In this document: positions 12,956 through 24,158 of the stretch, piece after piece
Position numbering within the stretch: position 1 is the first letter of the stretch
Layout: each line of letters starts with the position of its first letter
Program-made: the position numbers and the translations under genes
The notes under the pieces: generated by a model
Database searches by the model: none
The model's input: the letters and a program-made list of their open reading frames with translations, nothing else
Told to the model about the DNA's origin: nothing
Assembly: GCF_963678635.1 (NCBI RefSeq)
Contig: NC_087065.1
Coordinates: 21,519,480 to 21,583,479 of the forward strand
Direction: 5' to 3'
DNA length: 64,000 nt
Origin: Symsagittifera roscoffensis
Taxonomy: Eukaryota; Xenacoelomorpha; Acoela; Convolutidae

Positions 12956-12982
<27 letters not shown>
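12953..12982 (+). repeat. A30 tract between satellite and PLE array
   Basis: An uninterrupted run of about 30 adenines separates the satellite from the tandem PLE units. It is followed by a 6-bp inverted repeat (CCAGAT/ATCTGG). It may be an insertion tail or simply the satellite's A-rich region expanded by slippage. Confidence 0.6.
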
Positions 12983-12984
<2 letters not shown>

Positions 12985-15548
12985 AGATCTCATCTGGAAA
13001 AAAAAAACGTTTTCATAATACCTGTTTGATAAATCAAACAGGAATTACAGCATCATTGATCTCTATAAAAAGATGCTAATTGAATGTCTAAAAGCTCCCA
13101 GAGTCATCACTGCATGAACGAATATTGTTTCGGGGCGAATTTATATTTGGTTAAAAAAATTAGTTAGTCAAAGTTTTATTCATATCGATTTTGTTGAATG
13201 CGCAGTCTTTAATTCCAATAAGCGTAGTTTTACGTTCGAAAATGCTTGATTTGTTGTATCTTACGCTCCAATAATTCAGATAACCTTCAGTCCTCCACAA
13301 AATTTTTTGCCAAATTTTTTAACAGATAGCCGCTCGCCATAGATTTTTTTGACAATTGAATCAGTCAGTTAGCCCAACATAATCTTCATCTCCTGAGTTA
13401 GATAAAGGTTGTTTTCTGGTTAATCTGGCTTTGAAAACCTTGGTTGCTAAATTTTTGGTTAACAACATTTTCCTGGTTTCGCTAATTCATTATGTGATTG
13501 GTTCTTGATTGCTTGGTTTTAATAGCTTGATTTTACTATCTACCTTTATCGATGTTTTTACCCTGGAAACTTTCGATAAAGATTTTAGAGAGATGCGAAA
13601 TTTGGAAGTCGCATTTGGCGTTCACGAGAAAATTAGCAAAATGTATTAACAGCGAGCTGAGATGCAGTTTTTTTGAAAATCTGTTTGAAGAATGACCTTA
13701 TTCCTCGGTTTTTGCTATTCAGGATTCCAGAGAATGGTTGTTTTGAGATGACGGTTGTGCATAACTTCCAGAGGCGTCTTTTAAGACGGGAACCATCGAA
13801 GGCGATGAAAACTTGGCGAGGTATGAAAATACTTCTAGAGGACTCGAAAAAAAAAAACGTTTTCATAATACCTGTTTAATAAATCAAACAGGAATTACAG
13901 CATCATTGATCTCTATAAAAAGATGCTAGTTGAATGTCTAAAAGCTCCCAGAGTCATCACTGCATGAACGAATATTGTTTCGGGGCGAATTTATATTTGG
14001 TTAAAAAAATTAGTTAGTCAAAGTTTTATTCATATCGATTTTGTTGAATGCGCAGTCTTTAATTCCAATAAGCGTAGTTTTACGTTCGAAAATGCTTGAT
14101 TTGTTGTATCTTACGCTCCAATAATTCAGATAACCTTCAGTGCTCCACAAAATTTTTTGCCAAATTTTTTAACAGATAGCCGCTCGCCATAGATTTTTTT
14201 GACAATTGAATCAGTCAGTTAGCCCAACATAATCTTCATCTCCTGAGTTAGATAAAGGTTGTTTTCTGGTTAATCTGGCTTTGAAAACCTTGGTTGCTAA
14301 ATTTTGGGTTAACAACCTTTTCCTGGTTTCGCTAATTCATTATGTGATTGGTTCTTGATTGCTTGGTTTTAATAGCTTGATTTTACTATCTACCTTTATC
14401 GATGTTTTTACCCTGGAAACTTTCGATAAAGATTTTAGAGAGATGCGACATTTGGAAGTCGCATTTGGCGTTCACGAGAAAATTAGCAAAATGTATCAAC
14501 AGCGAGCTGAGATGCAGTTTTTTTGAAAATCTGTTTGAAGAATGACCTTATTCCTCGGTTTTTGCTATTCAGGATTCCAGAGAATGGTTGTTTTGAGATG
14601 ACGGTTGTGCATAACTTCCAGAGGCGTCTTTTAAGACGGGAACCATCGAAGGCGATGAAAACTTGGCGAGGTATGAAAATACTTCTAGAGGACTCGAAAA
14701 AAAAAAAGTTTTCATAATACCTGTTTAATAAATCAAACAGGAATTACAGCATCATTGATCTCTATAAAAAGATGCTAATTGAATGTCTAAAAGCTCCCAG
14801 AGTCATCACTGCATGAACGAATATTGTTTCGGGGCGAATTTATATTTGGTTAAAAAAATTAGTTAGTCAAAGTTTTATTCATATCGATTTTGTTGAATGC
14901 GCAGTCTTTAATTCCAATAAGCGTAGTTTTACGTTCGAAAATGCTTGATTTGTTGTATCTTACGCTCCAATAATTCAGATAACCTTCAGTCCTCCACAAA
15001 ATTTTTTGCCAAATGTTTTAACAGATAGCCGCTCGCCATAGATTTTTTTGACAATTGAATCAGTCAGTTAGCCCAACATAATCTTCATCTCCTGAGTTAG
15101 ATAAAGGTTGTTTTCTGGTTAATCTGGCTTTGAAAACCTTGGTTGCTAAATTTTTGGTTAACAACATTTTCCTGGTTTCGCTAATTCATTATGTGATTGG
15201 TTCTTGATTGCTTGGTTTTAATAGCTTGATTTTACTATCTACCTTTATCGATGTTTTTACCCTGGAAACTTTCGATAAAGATTTTAGAGAGATGCGACAT
15301 TTGGAAGTCGCATTTGGCGTTCACGATAAAATTAGCAAAATGTATCAACAGCGAGCTGAGATGCAGTTTTTTTGAAAATCTGTTTGAAGAATGACCTTAT
15401 TCCTCGGTTTTTGCTATTCAGGATTCCAGAGAATGGTTGTTTTGAGATGACGGTTGTGCATAACTTCCAGAGGCGTCTTTTAAGACGGGAACTATCGAAG
15501 GCGATGAAAACTTGGCGAGGTATGAAAATACTTCTAGAGGACTCGAGG
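12983..15548 (+). repeat. Three tandem ~850-bp PLE 5' units (pLTR-like)
   Basis: Three nearly identical units start at about 13008, 13858 and 14708. Each begins after an A-rich tract with a CCTGTTTGAT/ATCAAACAGG inverted repeat (intact at 13021-13042; one base changed in the other two). Each ends in the N-terminal coding part of the PLE (CLKNDLIPRFLLFRIPENG, ending ILLEDS). Units 1 and 2 stop at the same GAGGACTCG and run into an A tract. Unit 3 reads on into the full PLE. Partial head-to-tail copies of this kind are a known habit of Penelope-like elements (pseudo-LTRs). Unit-to-unit differences are few, so the amplification is recent. Confidence 0.8.
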
Positions 15549-17825
15549 AGCGTGTTGAAAAGCGGATGTCCCCAGTATTTATTGCCTAGTATAGTGTTAC
15601 ACAGCCCAAGAGAGTTGCGACACCAGAAGCTAGCCGACTAAGCGGCACAGCAAGGGAAACCCCTACGATCGGTGGGTACCACGGTCCAGATCGTGGACAG
15701 TTTGGCACCGCCACAGTACGTTATCGAATTTCTTTCCTTGGGCCCTAAGCATCCTGTTCTCGGTAAGTTCAGCGACACACACTTTCTGGCGGATATGGAC
15801 CGGCTGTTCTATAATATCAAAGATACGTGTTTCAACTGAGGTCTGCAATGAGGTCAACGCAGCAGCGGTGGGTTACTTGAAAGAAATGAAGAAACAGAAA
15901 CCTGACCGGGTGCTAGCCAAAGTTCGTCAGTATCTGAAAACAAATGACCTCAAAGCAGTTCCTTTCGACAAAGGCGCGGGATACTGCATAATGTCTAGCA
16001 TAGACTATCTAAAAAGACTGCACGATATTCTCACAGGTCGACAATTAGAGAGATTGAAAAGTCCAAGTCGTGGAAAGCGCATTCTCCTCAAGATTGAAGA
16101 CAACTTCAACGTCGCGAGCGCAGAAGATTTCTAAAGACCGTTATGATACGGTTAGATGCACGCGTGCCCAACCAGCTCGCCTGTACGGTCTCGGCAAGGT
16201 GCATAAACACGACATGCCGCTGAGACCAATAGTATCTTTACCCGATAGCGGTTACGAGCCTCTTACTAAGAAGCTGGCAAGTTGTTTGGAGACGCTGCCA
16301 GAAGCGAGGATTGAGACTTCAACAGAGGAAATGGAAAAGAAACTTTGCAACGTGGAACTGAAACCCGGTGAGATAATGGTTTCGTTAGACGTGAAAAGTT
16401 TATTCACCAACGTACAAGTGGAGGAGTCTCTTCAGAGAGCGGCCGACATGCTATACGCCTCTGACAAACAGCCGGAGTTCTCCAAGGAAATTTTCGTTGA
16501 GTTGCTCCGTCTGGCCGTCAAAGGCGTTTGCTTCCTGAGTGGCGGAGAGTGGTACATGCAGAGTGATGGTGTTGCCAAAGGGTCCGCCTTAGCGATGATA
16601 TTATCCAATATTTGGTTACATCAGTTTGAGAGCAGCATTGGTGGTCCAGTTGACCCTTCTGAAGAGGCTTGTCAAGAGAAAGAAGAGGTGCTAACGGAAG
16701 CGCCCGCTCCCGCAACCAAATACCCATGCGGCAAATGTGCCAAGGCAGTCACTTATGTAGGTTATTCTATTCGTTGTGTCCAGTGAAACAAGTGGTATCA
16801 TAGGAAGTGTACTAACCTCAGTGTTGAAGAGACGAAATGACAAAAGGGCAGTTTTGTGGTTGTCGTCTCGAGCGTACTAAGCCCCATACGGTTGGCGAGC
16901 AAGCCAAGCTCTATGGCAGATATGTGGATGATATTATTCGATCGGGCGGTTGCAAAAAAGTATAAGAAAAACTACTATGCGCAAACATTACATCCCAATC
17001 TGGAATTTACCTGCGAATGCGAGCGGGACGGAAACTTGACCTTCTTAGACATGTTAGTGACCAGGAAGAATAGCAGCATATCGACTACTTGGTACTCGAA
17101 GCCGATGGACACGGGTCTTACACTAGGTTTTCATGCATGCGCTCCGACCAGATATAAGCGCAAAATAATCGAAGGAACCATCCACCGCATTAATCAAGCC
17201 ACTTCAGCATGGATGGGTTTTCATGAGGGTTTGGAGAAGGCAGTTAGAGACTGGGAAGCAAATCAGTACCCACCTGCTTTCTATATTCCTCTTGTTCGCG
17301 ATATCATTACCAAAATTTGCCAACTGGAAACCCCCCGAAAACTCCCAAACTACAACACCAAGGAGTCTGTGAACGGAAGACGTAACATGGTGATATTACA
17401 ATACAGAGGGCGCTCGTCAGATAGTTTTGCTAAGACGTTACGCACTATCATTGAAGAGATATCAACAGTCTTTACAACACGGAAACTGAAAACACATCTG
17501 CCATCATTAAAAGACCCTATTCCTGAGAGCCTTTGCAGTCGAGTTGTTTATTAACTAACTTGTTCAGGGTGCCAATCCTGCTATGTCGATCAAACGACCA
17601 GACATCGCCAAACTCGACTACAAGAACACAAGAGAGCGTCGGCACCCGTTGGAGCTCATCTGAGAGAATGCGGGCAAACATGGATATGAACGTGAAAGTT
17701 ATTGATCGCAGTTTTGATCAGAACAACTTTTAAACCTGGAAGCTCTACATATCGCAAAACTGAAACCGGCACTGAACACGCGAGAGGAGTACCGGCAATG
17801 GCAGTTGACACTGCAGTTGTAATGT
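15372..17825 (+). pseudogene. Penelope-like retroelement 1 (RT with PHD insert + GIY-YIG), broken
   Basis: Coding pieces lie in several frames. In order they are: N-terminal region (15372-15641); KTNDLKAVPFDKGAGYCIM (15868-16134); RT with ARLYGLGKVHK, LRPIVSLPDSGYE, SLDVKSLFTNV and DGVAKGSALAMILSNIW (16070-16786); a zinc finger CGKC ... IRCVQ ... WYHRKC (16728-16815); the YVDDI box (about 16919-16935, now out of frame with its surroundings); the RT thumb (16856-17554); and a GIY-YIG endonuclease remnant (CSGCQSCYVDQTTRHRQTRLQEHK, about 17545-17640). Stops, frameshifts and a Gly-to-Asp change in the usual YVGQT motif make it inactive. RT plus C-terminal GIY-YIG is diagnostic for EN-positive PLEs. 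Confidence 0.85.
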
Positions 17826-17899
17826 TCATTGTTTTAGCATTTTACGCTAACTTGATTTTTTTTTTCTTACCTTCTATCTAAACTCACCTGTTAAAACTA

Positions 17900-18420
17900 A
17901 GCTTCAAATGTACATTTCTTGTGTGAGGTCCATTTTACTTTATAACTCTTGTATTTGGTACCCAAATTTATCAAAGCTACGTGATTTGGAAAAATTCCAG
18001 AAAAAGGCAGTAAAGTGGATAATTGGTTCCACAAATTATACTGACAGTCTTGTGATGTTAAACATACTGCCTATTTGCTAACAAATTATTTTTACTGCTA
18101 CATAACTTCGATATTAATGATTATCTTACTGTTAGTGAATCGAGACCGGGAAACAGATCCAGTCAGAGAATGGTATTCTCTGTACCTCTTACCCGCAAAT
18201 TCTGTTCCCTTGGGAGCTTTTTCCAAAGAACAATTCATAGCGTCAATAGTGTTTTAGCAAAAGTCGACATCAACTCTACAACTACGGTCTCACAAACCAA
18301 GACTGTACTCTTCAATTTCCTTAAACAGCAACTTGAATCAACCTTCAATCTCGACAATCCATGCACTTTCTTCATCAAATGCCGTTGCAACACATGTCGT
18401 TCCTGAACATTAACAATTTA
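17900..18420 (+). pseudogene. LINE 3' end (RT C-terminal region)
   Basis: Plus-strand frames read VRSILLYNSCIWYPNLSKL, LEKFQKKAVKWIIGS and DSLVMLNILPIC, then at 18240-18404 a tail ending FNLDNPCTFFIKCRCNTCRS and a stop. These are the usual C-terminal blocks of jockey/CR1-like LINE reverse transcriptases, including the Cys-rich end. The frame is broken between the two parts. It directly follows PLE 1. Confidence 0.7.
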
Positions 18421-18598
18421 ACTCAAAACTTGAATTACGCAAACTCAAAATTTCACTTCTATATGTACTATCATTCACTAAGAAAGTCCCTTCTTCTTCT
18501 TTATTTTATTTGATGCTTTGAATTTTAATTGGTTCTAAATTTTACATTGTTTTTTCCGCATTTTTCCGTTATACGATGTTTTGTTGTTTTTTAGATTA

Positions 18599-18632
18599 CT
18601 GATGATGTCAATTTAGACGAAAACGTTTTAAC
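18599..18632 (+). ncRNA. Hammerhead-core-like hairpin (LINE 3' region)
   Basis: CTGATGA is followed by T, a 3-bp stem GTC/GAC around a 6-nt loop, then GAAAACGTTTT. CUGANGA-stem-GAAA is the conserved core of hammerhead ribozymes, which are documented in Penelope-like elements. I cannot demonstrate stems I and III or a cleavage triplet. It lies about 190 bp after the LINE stop codon, so it may be a 3'-UTR motif of that LINE. Confidence 0.35.
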
Positions 18633-18639
18633 ATTGAAC

Positions 18640-19514
18640 TTGTTTTTTACTATAGGTTCTTAATTGCCTAATATCGTTTTCAAAGTTCTCCTGGAACTTT
18701 GAATTACCACTATGAAACAAAAATCGAAGTTTATTTCATCTTTGTCTCCGTCTTTTCTTGAATGCAATCAGGCTCCTATGATTTTTTTTGAATTGGATGT
18801 TTTCAATCGCGTCCTTTTAAGTTCGATTTTCATTTTTCAAAATCTTTCGGAGTCAAAAAATGCGATCTAAGCAAAAACTTGAATACAAAGTTATAAAAGA
18901 AACACGCTATAAAAGAAACACGCTAAAATTTGCTATAAAATAAATTGATTGTGAAAAAATTTTAGGATCATAAGAAAAATTTAACGAAAAATATATGAGG
19001 AATATGATGATTTCACCGTCAAAAGTAGAAAAGACGGCTTTTTGAAATGAATAACTGATTTTTGGCCCCATCTCATACGTCTGGGAACAGAGAGGAAAAA
19101 AATTTATTGAAGAGCTATTTTTTAAGTTTATCACAACAAGTAGGCTGTTTAAAAATTTTATCACAACAATTAGATTTAATAATTTGATTGAAGAAATTTT
19201 TGCTAAAAAGTAAATTTCAAACGTTTTCGCAACTATGTGCATCGTCAGGATTTTTACAATAAACTACTCTAAATGACGATAAAACATCAATTTACAAATG
19301 TTATTTACAATAAATCACATACAATTTGGTTCTAAACCATCATGATAAAAAATTAGCCAATCACAGTTGACCTCTAAATTACTATTAAGATTAAAATACT
19401 TTTAACCTCTAAAATTAATTAAACATTTTAAAATTAATTTGTCTGGAAGTTTCTGAGTCATAATTTCGATTTAGACATGTACGTTTTGAATAAAAAACCA
19501 AAAATATTTTGGGA
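18640..19514. other. Spacer between LINE tail and PLE 2
   Basis: No coding function is recognised. It contains a small duplication (AAAGAAACACGCTA repeated near 18896-18925), a TTTATCACAACAA repeat (near 19126 and 19157) and the minus-strand hammerhead-like motif at 19222-19248. The latter part is probably the 3' UTR of PLE 2. Confidence 0.3.
19222..19248 (-). ncRNA. Hammerhead-core-like hairpin downstream of PLE 2
   Basis: The minus strand reads CTGACGA, T, stem GCA/TGC around a 6-nt loop, then GAAAACGTTTG. It lies about 270 bp beyond the PLE 2 stop on the same strand, where hammerhead motifs are known to occur in Penelope-like elements. Core and spacing match the motif at 18599. Outer stems are not evident, so activity is unproven. 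Confidence 0.4.
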
Positions 19515-22207
19515 CTAAATTTTCAGTGTTAACTCCCTGCTCCTAAACTCATCGCGCGTGTTCAAGCCCGGTTTCTCTTTCCTGATATGTATTGCCTCTA
19601 GTGTTAGCAATTTTGTTTGGTTGTTTGACCTATCTATAATTTCCCAACTAAGATCTGCGCTATTTCCCTCAAGTTGGCATTGCTGAAGGTGGAGGCCTAC
19701 CGGTGAGTCTGCTTTCCTATGTTCCTCAATTCTAGTGGTCAAATGTCGAACAGTTTGTCCGACATAGGTGGAAGTGCATCCACTACATGACAGTTTATAA
19801 ACCACTCTTGACTTGAGGTCATTAGAAAATGCTGACTTCAGTGATGGTAAACATGATTGTAGTTTTCTTGTGGTGAAAACCACTTAAACGTTCGTTAATT
19901 TTCGTAACCTGTTAGCAAAATATTGGCTCTGGTTACCTCTATATTGCACCATCAGCATTGGGGGCTTTTCATCCTTTGGTGATTGAACTGACAAACCCCT
20001 GTCACTATCCAGGGGCTTGCCTTTACCCTCGATGATCTTGCACAAGGCGTCTGAAGCCACCTTTGCGGACCAATTTTCAGGGTACTGATTTGTCAGCCAT
20101 TGCGCCCTATTAGTTTCCATAGCCTTAGCTCCCAGCTAGATTGCTCCCAGCTAGATGTACTCCTAAAAACCCTGTGTACAGTGCCTTGGATAACACTACG
20201 CTTATACTGAGTTGGGGCGCAGCTTCTATAGTTCAGTATAGTCCCTGTATCTGTTGGTTTTTGATACCAACTGCAAGTTACACGCCTATCCTGCGATATA
20301 TTTATGTTCAAATCCAGGAACGGCAAATTCCCCTCCGAATTAGTTTTCTCTAGAGTGAACTGCAAATTTGGATGAAGAGAATTGGCGGCATCGAGAAGAC
20401 AACTCGGCTCCCCTCTGACTGTTCTAACAATGTCATCCACATACCTGAGGAACAATTTCACCTGGGGAGTATCCTTCTCCTTGTTCTTAGCTCGGCAGCA
20501 GCTTTCACAGTACCAGACTATCTCGGTTATTGATGCGTATACGTCATCGGATATTTTTCCGCATTTTAGATGATACCAGTTTCGGCAACTCTCGCATTCA
20601 ACCCCCTTTGATCTATATGTGACTTTCCTGCTGCAACATGGTCACAAGCCGTTTTTGTCATTAATTTGCTGTACCCCCGTTCCCACCGGTATTTGTTGTC
20701 GTAGAGCAAATTCGTATTCTTTCAGCCATAAGTTTGCCAGAATTACAGCGAGGGACGCTCCCATTGCTAAACCATCAACTTGTACATACCATGAATCATT
20801 ACACTTGAAATATACTTTGCTGACCGCCATATTCAAAAGCCTTTTCATGGTTGCTCTTTGAATTTCAGGAGGAGACTCCTGGCTGTACAGCTTCTGTAAA
20901 GCAATTTCAATTGCCTCCTTCAGGGGAACGTTGGTGTACAAACTTTTCACATCAAGAGATATTATGGTTTCATCCGGATCTAGAGCAATGTTTTCTATTT
21001 TTTCTCTAGCCTCTTTAGTATTGGTTTCTATATTTGCTCCATCGATGTTGTCAAAAAACTTCGCAAGCATTTTGTTAAGATTCTCATACGAGCTGCCGGG
21101 AAGTGATAGTACAGGTCGTAGGGGTGTCTCATCCTTGTGTTCCTTTAGCTAAACCGTACAAACGGGCGTATTGCCCCCCTGTTGATCGTATCTTAGTATA
21201 TAACTGATCACTTCTCTCGTCTCTTTTGTTCATGGCTAATAACTCTTTGTTAAGTTCTTTCTCAATTTTCAGTATCACCTCATCAGTGGTTGCATCTTTT
21301 TTCACAAACTGAGCAGATTGCAACAAGGATTCCAGCTTTGATTCATATGTTTGTTTCCTCATTATGCAAAAACCAACCCCCTTATCAAAAGGCACAGCCA
21401 GCAACCCATTATCTTTGAGATATTTCCTCGTTTTTTCAACGGCTTTGTCTCTTGGGGTTTGCCGTACGTTTTTTGCATATGCCTTTGCCGCGGCTTCTAT
21501 TTCACATAACGTTTCACCAGATGTTTTTTGATTTTTCAATTGTGAGAGGAAAATGTCGATATCCGCCAAAAAATGTGTTTCGTTAAATTTGTCTCTAATT
21601 GGATGCTTGGGGCCCATTGATAGCACTTCATATACCCATTCAGGCAGTTCAATATTATCAAGTACCCTAACTGATCGCTCATTTCTCCCCCCAAGAGGTT
21701 TATCTTGTCTCTCGGACAGTTTTTCTAACTTTTTTCTATGGTTTTCTGATGTTGTCTTTAAGCTTGCCTCAACTTGCCGCCTCACGAATCGGAAAATGGA
21801 TGCCCACCACTGTTTGTCAATTTCTTTTTGCACCAGTGATCTCGCTTTCCTTAGCATCTCCTCGTACCTTTTCCTATCCTCATTTGCCCTAGAAGTTTCA
21901 GTCCTTAGTAGTTTCAATTGAAAATTATGCACAGCTTGGTCCGAAAAAACCCCGTTCTCGGGGACCCTAAACTTCAAAAAGTCCGGTATTAGATCGTTTT
22001 TCAGACATTTTCTCAGAAACTTCAGTCTATGTACAGATACTTGAACTTTTTTAAAGAATTTTAAATAGTCTAACACAATTTTCCAAGTTAGTTTCCTTTT
22101 CAAAATTTGTCTGAGCCAAACAGCAGGCAAAATTACTGTGGTCATTGTTTTGCAGGCCACGAGTAATGAAACTCACAAGGCACAAAGCAAAACAAATCAC
22201 ACTCTTC
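19515..22207 (-). pseudogene. Penelope-like retroelement 2: RT with internal PHD finger and GIY-YIG
   Basis: In transcription order the pieces are: CLKNDLIPDFLKFRVPENG and a basic linker (22160-21129); VPFDKGVGFCIM and ARLYGLAK; then, after a single-base frameshift near 21130, LRPVLSLPGSSYE, SLDVKSLYTNVPL and DGLAMGASLAVILANLW (21070-20642). An in-frame TGA near 20638 precedes a PHD finger (VECESCRNWYHLKC ... VWYCESCC, 20630-20480). The same frame continues into LFLRYVDDI (20455) and the thumb. A second frame (20120-19884) and a TAA at about 19881 precede the GIY-YIG endonuclease (VVYKLSCSGCTSTYVGQTVRHL, 19820-19740). It is far better preserved than PLE 1, but at least two frameshifts and two stops make this copy inactive as sequenced. 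Confidence 0.85.
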
Positions 22208-22832
22208 TCACCCCTGTCTTTGAAGCGCAGACACTTCCTCTGCCCTCAGCTTCTGCTCACGTCTTGCTTTCGCCTTCCTCCTTGTCTGTGACGGTCTCTG
22301 TTGTTTGCCCCTGATATTGCCAATCAGCTCTGACAGCCTTTCTTTGTGTGCCACTACCAATCGCAGAGATTTCAGCTCCAAATCAGCACTCTGGTGCAGC
22401 TTCAAATATTCCTTGAGCTGCTCCGGGTTGTTTTGCTTGCTCTTGGAGAGTAGTCGTTTTGTAGCTGGAATAATGAGCACCCCTGTGCCGAGAAGTTGAC
22501 TAAACAAGTCGGGCGTTCCTTCCCTTCTGCAATAAACGATCGCCAATATCTGCTGCTTCTTCGTCTTCAAATAGTTTGTCAGCTCCTCGACACCAGCTGG
22601 GCGATAGTTGTTTGTTCTGTGGCTGCTAATGGTGTTGTTCACCACGTCGTGCCACACAACCACTTTTTTCTCCTTCAGTGGACTGTCTTCGAGTAGTCGT
22701 CGGAGGTTCTTTCCTTGGTTCAGCAAGTTGTTATTAAGGGATAGGCCAGGAATTGCTGTAACAAGGCTCTCGTATTGCTTTTTTTCCCCTGTGTTAAGGG
22801 TGTTGATGCTGTGGAACAGGGAGCTAGCTGAT
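22208..22832 (-). CDS. ORF upstream of PLE 2 RT (possible ORF1), 5'-truncated by the LTR
   Basis: About 207 codons are open, ending 47 nt before the RT reading frame and in a different frame. The sequence contains VVVWHDVVNNTISSH, ILAIVYCRREGTPDLF, a LLGTGVLIIPATKRLLSKSK block and a very basic C-terminus (GKQQRPSQTRRKAKARREQK). It looks like a compact alpha/beta domain followed by a nucleic-acid-binding tail. I do not recognise a named family. An ORF can be extended to 22861, but those first ten codons belong to the LTR, so the true N-terminus is cut off at the junction at 22832/22833. Position and orientation suggest it is ORF1 of this PLE. Confidence 0.5.
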
Positions 22833-23730
22833 TGTAACATTCGTCTACTGTAGTCACACATGAGGCTTAAGAAAAATAGGCCCTATAACCATTGGCTCAG
22901 GGACACTATCTCTTGTGTTTTTCTACCTCAAATCAGTCGGAGCCAATTCGGTTCGCTTGTGACATGAGACTACGACCCGTTACAGCTTAAAGGCTACTAC
23001 CAAAATATCCCCCCACTCTAGAAATAAGAACGTCCCCATACTTAGGTCTCTAGATACCCAAAATACATGAACGCCGTTAAAAACCGGGTCGGAACAATCC
23101 GTTAAGTTACTTTTTATCAGACAGTGGAACTTTGATCCATTTCAGATGGATCAACCTAAAACTCGCCTTACCTCAACATAACAATCATAAAACACACTCT
23201 AGAAATTTAAATTGAGTACTCACATCGTATCACGCTCAAGAACTGGGAGTAATTAAGTCGGTAATCAACTCGAGAATTAAATAAAGTAACTAAATGAGTT
23301 TAATGTTTATCAGTTTCAATAACAGGACCAAGTTTGAACTCTAGAGTATGGTTTCTCGTGAACCATTGGGACACTCAAGCTGTCCACCTTTCCATCGAAG
23401 GTTCACTCTAGTTCAGTTTGAATAATAATCCAGTCGAGCAATAATAGTCCAGTTCTCGGGAATACGCTTCCTTCTGTTTCAGATAGGACAGCTCTACTCT
23501 AGTTTTATTGTGACGGAAATTGCGAATGGCAATTTCCTACTGCTTTATCTGGCAACTTTCCCGCGATTGTTACTCGATCGTTCTGATTTTTCTTTTTCGG
23601 TTTTCAGTTATCGCGAGAAAATCGTGCATGACAGGCTCCAGTCGAATTTTTGAAAAATCAAATTTCACTCCAAAATTAAGCGTTCTTGTTTTTCTCAAGG
23701 TCAAACTTCCAAATATGACCGACTGGCACA
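22833..23730 (-). repeat. 3' LTR of the giant element
   Basis: An 898-bp LTR, starting TGTAACATTC and ending GACTGGCACA on the plus strand. It differs from the other LTR by roughly nine or ten substitutions and a 7-bp indel (GAGTCAA-type duplication in the right LTR), about 1%. In transcription sense AATAAAA lies at about 23503-23510, preceded by a perfect 9-bp hairpin, GGAAATTGC/GCAATTTCC (23515-23537). Confidence 0.9.
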
Positions 23731-24158
23731 TACTCCCCGGACTCAAGATCGATGTCCTCATCGCGTGCTGTCGTCTGCCAGTGAGTCCCAGAAAACCGAG
23801 TGTTGCTCAAGGTACAGTGCCAGTGGTCATTTACAGAAGTTTGCAGCAGACTTAAGCTTATCTACACCCCAAAATTCACCGCCATGTAAAATTTTCACAC
23901 TATCGCTAAACAGCAATCAAAATCTGCACACACCTGCACCCTTGAATTCTCGCTTTTCAAGCCAATTATTTAAAATCTCTTTTGTCCCATTCAATCAGGA
24001 AATTGTCATGCAGCATTTTGATTTATATAGTAAATATAGCATATTAATAAGAATATCTGATTCGTTAAAATTTCTTTTTCGTGAACCCAGATTTCATCCG
24101 GATTCACACTCAAGCCCCCCTTCCCTCTCAAGACTCAAGATTTCTTTGAACCATCCGC
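23731..24158 (-). other. 3' untranslated region and candidate polypurine tract
   Basis: Between the stop of the last accessory ORF and the 3' LTR there is no open frame. The bases next to the LTR read CCGGGGAGTA in transcription sense. This is a short purine-rich stretch at the position where plus-strand DNA synthesis is primed in LTR elements, but it is a weak polypurine tract. Confidence 0.4.
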
